Positions 23,569 through 34,799 of a DNA stretch of 64,000 bases are shown here, in pieces (positions within the stretch are counted from its first letter, which is position 1; every line of letters begins with the position of its first letter). The position numbers were made by a program, and so were the translations under genes. The DNA is from Cryptomeria japonica. Its lineage: Eukaryota; Streptophyta; Pinopsida; Cupressales; Cupressaceae. The DNA is taken from positions 698,408,656 through 698,472,655 of the forward strand of contig NC_081412.1 of NCBI RefSeq assembly GCF_030272615.1. Reading direction: 5' to 3'. A model generated the notes under the pieces. It searched no databases. It was not told where the DNA came from and was given only the letters and a program-made list of their open reading frames with translations.

Positions 23569-23878
23569 AGTGTTACTCTGTGTAAAAACAGAAGCGCTAT
23601 TTAACATGAAAGTGCCAAATCATAGAAAAATGCACTAAAATAAATACAACTGCTCTACAAGAAAGACAAACATGCTAAAAGACTATCTCGAACATAATAG
23701 AAATCTTGTCAAACAGAGAGCGCGAATTCGCTAAACTAAGTACAATAGCGCTATTTTAATTACAATAGCACTAAACTAGAGACCATAGCGCTATTTAAAG
23801 GATGAAAGTGCTACTGTAGATAAAGAAAGTGCTGAAACACCAACATTCGAAGGTGCTAAAGAAAGTTCAAATGCGCTA
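23569..23878 (+). repeat. Phased array of NGCGCTA-like motifs, ~20-bp spacing, copy A
   Basis: A 7-base motif, consensus AGYGCTA with variants TGCACTA, AGCACTA and TGCTCTA, begins at 23569, 23593, 23611, 23631, 23651, 23671, 23727, 23747, 23767, 23787, 23807, 23828, 23852 and 23872. Most steps are exactly 20 bp; others are 18, 21 and 24, with one gap of 56. The sequence between motifs is A-rich and not repeated. The same phasing is found in copy C (56866-57150). Confidence 0.75.
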
Positions 23879-23975
23879 AAGCATGACCTGTGTGTCAATT
23901 AAAACAAGAAAAGTTAGTAGTTTATCAAATTCAGATCAGAAGGTTGCGTGTTTGATTCACGTCGGGTTCACAAAA

Positions 23976-24845
23976 TGATGCTCTACAAAAAGGATAATGT
24001 TAGGAAGACACACAAACACAAAGAGCAATTCAAACATTAGTGTTAGTGTCAGAAATCATAAATAACAGACTATCCCAAGAAAGCATATCAAGAGAGATAC
24101 CAAACATAAAATGGAAAACTTAACAAAATGAAGGAATGCAATGAAACATCCCCAAATGCCCTCCAAGGTGATTGAAGTTTCTCCTCCCTTGTTCCTCTCC
24201 TCTCCAAGTTCCAAATGAGTGTATCTCTTAGTATCTTTTTGCACTATTTTGGATGTCTTATGGAGATTCAAGATTGAAAATGATTAATTATGCTAATGCA
24301 GTGTAAACAAGCTTAATATGAGAGTTTATTTAATTAACTAATGTTAATTTTAGCCAAAATAAACAAGAATAGTTTTATGTTACTAAATGCTCTCTAACAT
24401 TTACAATAAATTAGATGCATGCATGATTTATGGATCTAGATTATGAAGGAATGGGCTTTATTTATAGGAAAAATGGAGCAGTGGATGGTTGAGATTGAGT
24501 AATCTCAACAAGGGTCAGGATTGATGGGTTTATGATCCATGTGAGGGCTTTCAACACAATCCCAGGATGACAAATGTCAACATGAGATGGCTTGAGAGGA
24601 GATGTTAGAAGCATTAAATGCTTTAGATGACTTGAGGGTTACCTTAGGAGTTAAGGGTTTAAGTTGGGTTGAATGAATAAAGGCTTTATCCAATGAATAA
24701 TGCTTTTATCCAATGGATAAACTCTTGTGCAAGAGTTAGTGGGAATAGCCATGATCAAAGAAAATAATGCTTGAGGAGACACATGGGTTAAATGGGGGTC
24801 GAGTTAGAGGTAAAGTCTCTAACCATGTGGGTTTGTTGAGTTACA
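23976..24845 (-). repeat. Partial LTR of family S, inverted, copy A
   Basis: The segment begins TGATGCTCTAC and is co-linear with 57248-58110 in copy C. Reverse-complemented, it matches the right part of the solo LTR at 55398-56841, including a TATAAATA box (seen here as TTTATTTATAGG near 24460). Similarity to copy C stops near 24845, where copia-related sequence begins, so the rest was lost there. Confidence 0.65.
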
Positions 24846-26196
24846 GAGTTTTGGAGATATGGAGTATTTTGCATATTTAGCTCAGGCGAAGTGGGGCAGG
24901 ATGAGACCGACAGATGAAACCATGATCATTTTTCACATGACTGTTGCCATCAATTCCAAAGGTGGATATTGTCGGAAATTGACACTCTATTGGTTGGTTT
25001 CATGGCAACATGATTTTGGGTTCTGGCTTCATATGGTGTATCAACAGGCACTTCACAGATTCTACATCGGCACGGGCATCGTGTTGGTATTATAGATGAC
25101 TTTGTCATGTGTTGGATTGATTTTATCATTGATGTCAACACTTATCTTCTTGGAGATATATATTGTTGTTTTGGCACTATGGTTATATTGGTTTATTGTT
25201 GAACCAATAATATGGTTCACTGGTATGGTTAGTGGCTTATGCACAGTCGCCTGTATATGTTCACCAACAAGTTATATGGTTCATCGACAATGATGATAAC
25301 TTGGAGATCATTTGGTTATGTTGAAGACATGGATTAGAAGTTTGGATTTGGTGTTTTTCTTATTGGTCTAATCGGATTGATAGATTTGTCTTAATTGGCA
25401 AATAGGTCTATGGACCAGTACATGTTATCTATTGCAGATCAACACAACATGTTATGGAGATGGTTTATTGATTAGATATTGTGGTAAATGTATTGAGCCA
25501 ACATGTTGTATCGCATCAAGACTTATTTTTTAATTGATTTAATTGTAATATCTTTAGTGAGCTGACCTATACATTTGGTCTTAGGTTTTGTATATATGTT
25601 TGTAAGATTTTATTGAACACCATCCTGATGAGTGTGTGTGAATATTGAAGAGCAAAAATGTGTGTGAATCACGCAAACATTATTTGAAGGTTGAAGGAAG
25701 GTTATGATGGCATTTGAAACTCATGTTTATAGCTTAAACTGGTACTAAATCCAACATTGCGGATGCTATTTTGAGAAGTACATTATCATTGGATTTAACC
25801 ATCCAATTGTGTAGTCAATGTGACTCCTATTTTGTGATTGAGCAGTGAGCTCTAGGAGGTTATCCTTTTTGCATGTGCAGATCCCATTTGTATACACATA
25901 CTATCTACAGTAGTATCATCTGATTGTGGGTAAGGTTTCCCACTGTGGTTTTTCCCTTACTGGGTTTCCACATCAAAATCTTAGTGTCATGTGTTATGGA
26001 TGTTGTTTCTCTTTCTGTTTCTTGCATTAAGTTAAACCGGTACTGCTATAACTATTAAACTGTTTTACCAAAATTTAAGTTTGGTTCACTGGCACTAAGT
26101 TTAAGTTGGAATAATTTGTATTTGGTTTATAATTTAATAAACTGGTTGAAAAATGATTCACCCCCCCCTCTCAGTTGTCCTTCCCGGGTCCTAACA
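24846..26196 (+). repeat. Probable 5' LTR of a truncated copia element (left border unsure)
   Basis: The right border is firm: CCTAACA at 26190-26196, followed by a standard initiator-Met primer site at 26199. The left border is not; a candidate is TGTCGGAAATTG near 24970, and the similarity of copy A ends near 24845. The region lacks genes. Its last 50 bp (TGATTCACCCCCCCCTCTCAGT ... CCTAACA) closely resemble the end of the LTR of element N (36241 onward, minus strand). Confidence 0.55.
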
Positions 26197-26198
26197 AT

Positions 26199-26210
26199 TG
26201 GTATCAGAGC
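26199..26210 (+). other. Primer-binding site (initiator Met tRNA), copia
   Basis: TGGTATCAGAGC, the classical plant Ty1/copia site complementary to the 3' end of initiator Met tRNA, 2 bp after the LTR end CCTAACA. Confidence 0.9.
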
Positions 26211-26253
26211 TAAGTCCTCTTCTTGCAGAAGCCTAACAGCTTGAGGAGATCCT

Positions 26254-27523
26254 ATGGCAACAAATATTTTTAGAAAGGACAGTCTAAAACTTGATGGAAC
26301 TAACTATGGCATATGTAAGATCATAATGGAAACATATCTAAAGTGCATTGGGAGAGATATATGGGATGTTACAAAGAATGGCTATGTTGCTCCTATTCTG
26401 AATCAACCTCATCCACCAACATTAACTAAGGACATGGACAATGATTACAAAGAAAGAGAAGCACTTCTGAGTGGATTATCGGATCAACAAATCATGGGAT
26501 TATCAGACAGATCTATTGCTAAAGATATTTGGGATAAACTGGAAACACTGAATGAAGGAGATACCACTGTCAATATTGCAAAACTGGAATGTTACCGGGT
26601 TAGGTATGAAAACTAAAAAATGGAAGAAGATGAAAGAATTTCTGCATTTATGGAAAGAGTTAATGAAATTGTCTCAGGAATACAATGTTGTGGAGGATCC
26701 TTAAGTGAAGATGAGATTATGTCTAAAGTTTTAAGAGAATTCCCACTGACTTACAAAATGAAAGTGACTGCTATTAATGAAATGAGAACAATGCCTAATA
26801 CTTCAATTTCTAGAGATACTTTGGTTGGAAAACTTTCATCATTTGAGCTTGATGAATTTGGTCTTGTTGCTACAGTCAAGACTGAATTAGCTTTCAAAGC
26901 ATCATCATCAACATCAGCATCATCATCATCTGACAAAACTGATTGGAAAGCATTTTATGCAAAAGAAATTGAAGATATGAGAAGAGAAAATAAACAACTT
27001 GAAGAACTCGAAGCACTATTTGCAAGGAAGATGCCTAAAGGTCCAACAGTTTAAATGTTTTAACTGCAATAAAGTTGGTCATATGGCTTCTACATGTCTT
27101 GATAGACATGCAAGAATAAGGGAGGAAGCAAAAAGATCATATAAGCCTAACCCTAAATATTGGAGATATAGATTTAAGAAAAACAGAGATAAGTCATGTT
27201 ACTATGCAGATGAAGGTGTTATAGATGATTCAGATGAAGATCCAGTAGATAGCAGGTGGGATTTTGTTGCAATAAAAGGAAACCAACCGACACCTATTGT
27301 CAAACCGGTAGAGATGGCACTGGCAGAAAAAATTAAAAGGGATGAATGGATCATAGATAGTGGATGCTCGCATCATATGACTGGTGATAAAAGCAAATTC
27401 TTATTTTTTTAGGAAATTCATGGAGGTCTAGTAAGGTTTGGAGATGATAAATCTTGTTTAATCAAAGGAAAAGGCACTATATCTTTGGATGGTAAGCACA
27501 ATACCGACAATATTTATTATGTC
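26254..27523 (+). pseudogene. Copia gag and start of protease, truncated
   Basis: ATG 26254 lies 43 bp after the primer site. The product starts as a typical copia Gag: FRKDSLKLDGTNYGICKIIMETYL, then an UBN2-like helical domain (LKCIGRDIWDVT, IAKDIWDKLETL, ERISAFMERVNEIV). After a low-complexity Ser run comes a zinc knuckle CFNCNKVGHMASTC (about 27056-27097), and then the protease start WIIDSGCSHHMT near 27345. Defects are a TAA near 26614, a frameshift around 27030-27050 and a TAG near 27411. Similarity to copia ends near 27523, inside the protease, where gypsy gag coding begins in mid-frame. Integrase, RT and 3' LTR are absent, so this is a truncated copy joined by deletion or recombination, not a clean insertion. 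Confidence 0.85.
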
Positions 27524-28355
27524 CCAGAGAAGGGAAGGGGTTTTTGATTATGTCTTTGAGGAGTTACAAAACCTAGATTTTCAACCCACCTTTTCACCTC
27601 AGAGAAGGGCAAGAAGTAGACCTCCTTCCTCATCGCCATCACAGTTTGTATCCTGAGTTTTTCAAGCTCTCACCTTCCACGGTTTTATTTTACCTAATAT
27701 AATAAATCCTACTCCCCTCAATATCATATTTCCAATGGCAGTGAATAATCCTTGGGGGGCACCTATACGCCCATTGAACCCATGTCTGAATCTCAACCCC
27801 TTACCAAAAGGCGCTAGGTATCATTTGCCAAAATTTAGTGGCGATGGAAAGATTACTGTTGATGAACACCTGAATGCCTTTAATGTATCCTATGGAATAA
27901 TATCAGTTCAACATGAGGATGTTGGAGTGAGATTGTTCGTCCAAACTCTAACCGGGGTAGCAACAGACTTGCTTTATCACTTACCAAATAGTGTGATAAC
28001 AACCTGGGAGGATCTAAAAACGTGATTTGAAGCAAGGTTCAAAGTATCAGAGGATGAACATTCCCTCTTAGCCCAATTAGCCCACTTAAAAAAGGAAATT
28101 CCTGAATCAATGAGGGATTTTGTAGCAAAGTTTGATAAGATCTTGCACAAGATTCCAGCTAATCAAAAGCCTTCAGATGATAATCTTAAATGTTATTTTA
28201 TTAATTCAATGCCTTCTGAAATAGGTTTCCTGATCTGTAGGCAAAGAGTTGGAGATCTAAGTGCTGTGAAAACCCTTGCAGTTGAATTGGAAGATGATCT
28301 AATCACAACAGGTAAGTGGAAAACGGAAGTACAGACACCTAATGCTCAGCCTTCA

Positions 28356-28386
<31 letters not shown>

Positions 28387-29427
28387 CTTCTTCTTTTGAT
28401 CCTGTTATCCAGATGTTAATGAATGACGTGATCACCCTAAAAAGACAATTTCCCAAAGTTAGTACCTCATATCCACCTCCTTACCAAGATATACCTAGAA
28501 GGAATGTGAACTAGTTTCTGGGCTATGGGAATAAGACCATGCAGTTACCCCCTGCTCAGCAAATACTAGCAATTGAAGCACCTCATGCTAAAGTAAATAT
28601 GTGTCTATTTCACCTAACTGATGAACATCATGGTATTTCCTGCCTTGAGATGGTACGGTATGCACAATTGATGAATTTTAAAGATACCTCGAATGAGTGG
28701 GGTGAAGAGGGATCTCCAGAGCAACCTGGCGACTCTGAAATCCATTTTCTTGAGTACAAGTCTGATTCGGAAAGAGGTGGTGACATTTTGGTTACTTTGG
28801 AGGATCCTTCATGTGCGATGCTCATGAGAAATCAGCAAAATGAGAAACCCCAAGTTTCTTCTTCTTTATTTGCGATGGCCTTCAAAGGTAAAAGAACTGA
28901 TTGAAAATTGCGTCATAATGATCAAGAATTGCAAGAACCCTTATTTTTAAAGACTGCTAAAAAAGAAAGTTCCTTTGATATAGTAGAGTTTTGCAAGTCC
29001 TCACAAATTCAAATCACACCTGCTGAGTACCTAAAACTAAATCCTAAAGAATTAGATAGACTGGTGCAATTTGTGAAAGGAAATAATATACAACAGATTA
29101 ACGATATGTAGCAGTCAGTAAATGCCTTTTTGCCCTCACATAGCAATGAGTCGGTTCATTCCCTGGTTTGTGATAAGATGCCTGAGATTACTACTCTTCA
29201 AATAGATGGTTCTGTTCCCCTTCTTGAGTCAAAACCAGAGCCCTTTTATATATCATTATTCATTAATGGTCATAGATTGAATAATTTTATTATAGACTCA
29301 GGTGCATTTGATAACATAATGTCCTCCACCGTAGCCAAAGCATTGGGGTTATCCCTGACCAAAACCTTCGGCAGATGCTATTCCATGGACTCAAAATAAA
29401 TTCCTCTGTTAGGTTAAATTAAGGATG
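27524..29427 (+). pseudogene. G2 gypsy gag and protease, first part
   Basis: One frame runs from the junction near 27524 to the insertion point at 29427. It is broken by stops near 27646, 28023 (TGA), 28512, 28902, 29109 and 29397 but has no frameshift. Gag blocks: NPLPKGARYHLPKFSGDGKI, LFVQTLTGVATDLLYHLPN, TWEDLKT, FEARFKVSEDEHSLLAQL, MRDFVAKFDKILHKIP and CYFINSMPSEIGF, then a poly-Ser run. No zinc knuckle is seen. Protease begins near 29220: PFYISLFINGHRLNNFIIDSGA, with the active-site DSG. The Met at 27735 (MAVNNPWGAP) lies inside the frame, which is open upstream to the junction, so the true N-terminus is lost. Element N splits the protease at 29427; the frame resumes at 37420. Confidence 0.8.
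28358..28395 (+). repeat. TTC microsatellite coding for poly-Ser in gag
   Basis: About a dozen TTC/TCT triplets in a row, read as Ser in the G2 gag frame. Confidence 0.9.
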
Positions 29428-30618
29428 TGTTAGGCCCAATATGGAAAGCTAATGTACTGAGAGGGGAGGGGTGAACCAGTACTTCAAAACTTTTCTCCAA
29501 CACTAACTTTACTATTATGCATAAACCGAATAGTGCAGTAACATAATATAAAGTTAAAACAAATAGATAACAATCATACATGATTCACTCCATAACACAT
29601 ATATTTTGGTTACGCAAAAACTCTTGGTTAGAGAGAAAAAATGTGGTGGGGATGGCACCCACAACTTCACTACTGCAATAATAAAGGTTGCTCGGTTAGA
29701 GCTACATGTTTAGCTATTTCTGATAGCTTACCCTGTTAGGAGTATCAAGATCTATTAGATATACCTTGCTAAAGGATTTTACAACACTTAATCTAAATGC
29801 TGCACCTGGTTAGAGGCTTTACAATTTATAGACTTGATTAGAGTCTTTTGTCCTATTAAAGGTTTCTCTTACAACTTCAAAATATTACAATAAAATCATT
29901 ACAAATATCTGCAACTTTACATCTGAAATGTTATAGCAGATTCTATGTGCTCAGAATAAGATTACCTTGCTTATAGCATACCTCGGTAACCCATATAGTA
30001 ACTCGGTAAACCCTTCTATTTACTTTGTTCTTTGACTGTTCTTTGGAATCCTTCTCGGTGACCTCTGTGTCTCTATAATAGTCATAACACTTAGTGCTTT
30101 CACATGTCTTGCTTCATATATTTCTCTATCTTCCTTTCTATCATGCTACATGTATCTATCTGTTCTTAATCCATGTTGTATAAATAGATCTCTTATGACG
30201 GTGATCCATTCATTGCTTCGATCTTACAAATATGTTTTATCGAATGAATAACCATGCAAAATATTTCATTGGTTAGATGACCTCAAAATCATACACAATC
30301 TTTAAGTACAATTTCCAATGTGATAACGGTTCTATGTGCCTCGATCTTGTAACACGTTTTCATATGTATGTCCAGGTTCAATGAATCTGGTAACACGTTT
30401 CACTCGGTGTATATCAACTTGGTGTGTCATCTTTGCTGCTCGGTAGACATGGAATGATACTTGGTAGATAGCTCTGTGTATACTATGCTCTGTGACTACT
30501 TTCTTGTATAACCGACTGGACTATGCATATCGACTGAATATTCCGATAGAGATAACTGACTAGAGTATATAGAATAACTTTGAACATAAAACTAATGGCA
30601 ACTTGATAAGTAGTAACA
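29428..30618 (-). repeat. 3' LTR of element N
   Basis: 1,191 bp, TGTTAGGCCCAATATGG ... GTAGTAACA on the plus strand. It is nearly identical to 36241-37414, apart from about 48 substitutions by eye, a 2-bp indel and a 17-bp indel (extra ATATCAACTTGGTGTGT-like bases here, near 30405). Confidence 0.9.
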
Positions 30619-30632
30619 ATCTCCCCTTTTGA
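30619..30632 (-). other. Polypurine tract of element N
   Basis: On the minus strand CAAAAGGGGAGAT directly abuts the 3' LTR start. Three more purine tracts with GGGGAG lie upstream on the minus strand (near 30755, 30850 and 30900). Confidence 0.7.
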
Positions 30633-30924
30633 CATTAGTTGAGATGTTTGACAAAAACTACTTTCAAAGTTATAACTCAATAATCTATATACTTGCAAAA
30701 TTTGACTATACTGATAGTTTATACAATAGTCAATGAAATAATATGTCCAGATATACTCCCCTTATCAATATACTATACAAAACTCTGATTTTGCATGCTC
30801 GGTGATCGACTCTTGTTCTTTGCTTGCTGTTCTGTTCACTACTCGGTATACTCCCCCTATATACTACATTCCTCTGTATACTTTGATATGATACTCACTC
30901 CCCCTTTTTGACAAACATCAAAAT

Positions 30925-33900
30925 TTAGTTACCATTCGGTGGTGGCAACTGGTCAAAAATGGTTTTGTACTTTGTCCGTACTTCGGTGAGAGCGACAAAG
31001 AGGGCATCCTTTACACTGTCCATTAAAGAATTATGTGCTTTAATATCAACCAAAAATGATATTAAGCCATCTAAAGTGATTCCCTCTTGTGTAGTAGACA
31101 AGTATATGGCTCGGTTGATTTGTTCTTGGACGGATGAAAGATGAGGAAGGAATAATGTCTGAAGTGTCATTATGTCCATCCAGATCTTGTGCTCTTCATT
31201 TCTTAGGTCCAATTGTTGAGCCATGAGCTATTGTAACTTTGCATAGAAATTTTGAACAGAATTGGGCTCGGTGATCTCTTTCTCAATTGCTTCTATTTTA
31301 TTTTTGATATCTTTAATGAATAAAGAGAATGTATAGAGTTTCTGAAATAAATAAAGAATGTGCTTGAGTTGAGGGGACAACTCAACAATAAATTTGACAC
31401 GTTTGACTTTGCCAATAGCTATAGCTTTCTGCACCTCTTCTATCATTTTTGTAGTGAGCTCTTTGTCTTTTAGCTTGCTCAAGTATTCAGATGCATCTAC
31501 TCCAGATGTCTCTATCTTGGTTAGGAGTTCATCCAGTTGAATGTGGATGGCTGCATCTTTGGTTATTGTAGCTTTAGGTAGCATATCTGTTAAGAGTGCT
31601 TTCACCTTCTGAAGTACTTTATTTTTCTTTTGAATGGCCATTTGCTTCTCTTGTTCGGCCTTTGTTTTGCATAGTTCACCGAAATAAATGAGTGCTTGCC
31701 CCTTTAATTTGGATATATCAACATTGGGCAACACTCTTAGTTTTGACAAATCTACTTTGAAACTATGCTTTTTCATCTTCTTTTCTTTACCTTTTACCGA
31801 TTGAACTAAGACAAGGGCTTGTGAGGCTTGATGAGCCCCGGTAGGTTGCTCGATAGAGGCAACACTTTGGTCAGTTTCTTTAGCCTCTGTAGCGTCCTTT
31901 GGTGTCTCGGTACTCGGTGTCTCAGTTGCAACATTTTTAGTGCTAGAAGGTGCTTGAGATGTTTGTTCTTGAGTAGTACCTTCTCCTGCTGTAGACTTGT
32001 GATCTTTGGTGCCTTTATCCGTATCTTGAGGGGTTTCGGTTGAGACAGGTTGATTGACCGGTGGATAAGGCTGAACTTGTTCCAAGACTGATTCACTGGA
32101 TACAAGTTTTGCATATGCATTGCCTTCTATCATTTCCTATTCCGGTGCCTCTGTATCCATGATATCTTCATCTATTTGAATGGTGTCAGCAGGATCTTGC
32201 TCGGTAACATCAGGATCTTGCTTGATGACATCAACAATTTCAATTGTAGCTTTCTCACCAGCATCCTTGATTTTAAAGATTTCTTGCCACTTTGTTTTTG
32301 TCTCATTTTCTACTTCAATATACAGCCCATTCATCCATTTCAAGGCCTTTTGTTTGATGAGGAACTTTGTGTGGTAGGTTGTCAGATGTTCTTTTATTTC
32401 AGCTACTAACATGTCAGGAAAGAGATGTACCAAACTTCTTTCTCTGATCTGTTTCTCTGAGTCTAGGGCATATTGCCACCTGTTATCAATATGTGCATAT
32501 AATTCTTTTGGGAGAGAATTAGAGACTTCTAATGGGACCAATCAAAATTTTAGAAGTGTGCAGATGACAGCTTCTTCAATTTGTCTCTTTTCATCTTCAT
32601 TTCCAGTCTCATACTTAACATATCTAAATCCTCCAAATCCACCATATTCTTTTAGATTAGCACAAAAATTTTCAACACTATGTACATTTACCTTATTGCT
32701 CTTGACAATCTAAAATTTGCTAGCATCTTCTAATTCGGTGTCACTGGACTCTTTTGCCAAAATGAGTCTCCGAGTAGATTTCTTGTAGGTCTTTGTTACC
32801 TTGGGAACAGTATGGGAACAGTAACACTCTTTGTTTTCTTACTCGGTGAAGCTGCAAATGCTCTAGTGTTAGGTCGCTTTGCTGGAGGAGTCGGTGAGGC
32901 CTTTGATGTGTCCTGTTTCTTTCTTTTCAACACTTTTCCCTTAGGCAATTCGGTGCTCAGTGTTATAGCTACCTCTTGGGCTTCAGATTCCTCTTTGGTA
33001 ATGGCTATAGTCCCTTTGACAGGTGTGGAGGAAGAATCTTCTTCGAATTTCTCCGATAATGCCTTTATCATTTTGTTGCCTTTCTTGTAGCTTTGGGTAC
33101 TACAATGCTCATTTTTACTTTTTCCTTCACTTCTTCATAGGTTCCATACCTCAACTCAGTAGCATGCCTTGGCAATGTAAGAAATGCATCAATTTGTTGT
33201 TGTGTGATGTCAAAATCAATCTCATAACCCATAGGTGACAAAGATTAAGTTCTTGGTTCCACAACATTCACATAACAGTAATCAGTGTCTACTTCAAAAC
33301 ATATGTCATCTTTGTATTTTTCCACTAGCTTGGGTCGAATCTGGTATCTATTATGCATTTTCTCTTGAAATTTACTGAAGTAATCATCCATAATATCATT
33401 AAAATTATCACCTAGCTTCTTAATGAAGTCATTGATCTGATGGGTGATTGGTCGGTGTAGTTCCCAAACAACTTTACCGACTGATGGAAAGAATTTTTCA
33501 AAATAGAAAAACATGCATACAAGCAGTGATTCAAACTCTAGTGTATTAGCCGAGTTGTTCTTCTTTGGCTTCCTGATGGTGTTCATATTCTCAAACAGGT
33601 TTTTCAGCAACACCTCACATAGATCAATTTTCATGCCTTTCTTCACAATTTTGTATGCTAAGTCTACTGCTACACAGGGTACACTGTTTTCCCTTGCCGA
33701 TTGAAAGAAATAGTAGCCTATTACTCTAATGGCAAATTTTAGTTTTGCATCAGTGACATTGTTCAGTTTCAGTCCTCTGCAATCTGATTCTACTCCGGTT
33801 AAACTAATCAATTCTTTTTGTGATATCATCTTTTGAGCTCGGGCATGATCATAAATAGGGTAATCGGTAATCAAATGAATGATTTCCTTGGTAATCTTGA

Positions 33901-34273
33901 ATGGTTTCTCTTCTAGCCACATGAAATCATTGTGAACTCTACTCAGAACAAACTTGACCCATTGGGGTTTGAACACACGGGGATAGGTTAGGGCTTCAGT
34001 TAATCCCTTGATCTTAAAGTGCTCATACTTGCTATTCAATTTACCATCTGTGCACAATTCATCATATGTTTCTTTGATTTCAACGTGATCAAGTTCTTCA
34101 ATATGACATTTGGTGAAGAATCTCACATCCTCGACTAATAACACTCTATCCGGGATGAGTGAAAATGCGGTTTTGTCATCCGATTCAGATGCAACTTTGG
34201 GAGTTAGAGAGTATTTTAGTGAGGGTTTTTCAACATTCTTAACAACGATGGGATCTTGGATCTTAGGTGCCAT
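30925..34273 (-). pseudogene. Element N long ORF of unknown function, lightly decayed
   Basis: Start ATG 34273, end TAA/TAG near 30925, about 1,116 codons. Parts lie in three frames: 34273-33245 (342 codons), 33071-32796, and 32541-30925. The last has two TAG stops, at 32137 and 31228, each one change from CAG. N-terminal part: a helical globular region (PRVFKPQWVKFVLSRVHNDFMWL, FAIRVIGYYFFQSARENSVP). Middle: a basic stretch (GKVLKRKKQDTSKASPTPPAKR), like a nuclear localisation signal, and Thr/Glu/Pro-rich linkers. C-terminal part: Lys/Glu-rich helices likely to form coiled coils. No enzyme motif, signal peptide or clear membrane segment is seen. Position next to the 3' LTR matches the extra env-like ORF of SIRE/Maximus copia elements, but the sequence gives no support for a membrane protein. 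Its N-terminal part may belong to the family called putative plant transposon protein. Confidence 0.6.
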
Positions 34274-34799
34274 TTGTAGATTTCAAATAAAAGCTAACAA
34301 AAGATCCTTAGGGTTTGAGGATTTTCAAACAACTGACGCTTCACACTTAGCAGATAATAATAACTTGATAAGATTGGTAAACCAGCTTAACAATGCATTG
34401 AGATTGATGTAAATACCTTGAATTTTCTTTGTAGGAGGTTTGATCACCTTAGATTCACTTTTCTCTATTCTCTCAAAAACTTGGTAAGTAAAAATGACCA
34501 CGAAAATGCTTTAAGTACATAATATGCCTTATCGGGCTCCGTGCAAGTTAGGTCAAAAACTTTAAATGCACTCGGTTCCACTAAACCGATTTACTCTCCT
34601 TTTTTTGTTTTAACTAGGTAACCAAACTTCCTTCATTTATCGACTTGACAGGTTTCTTGTATTCACCGACTTGACAAGTTTCCTGTAAAGTGCTCCAAAA
34701 GACTTGATAGAATTTCAAACTTACTACTACATCTTAACTATGCAGATTTTGAATTAAGTACATAATAAAATAGGAACTGTTAAGATTTAATCTTGAGAG

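Noticed and set aside
31228-34273. The 342- and 301-codon frames as host genes
   Set aside because: They lie between two matching LTRs with a GGATG target duplication, and belong to element N.
30925-34273. Calling the element N long ORF an envelope gene
   Set aside because: Position fits the env-like ORF of some copia elements, but no signal peptide or clear membrane segment is visible.
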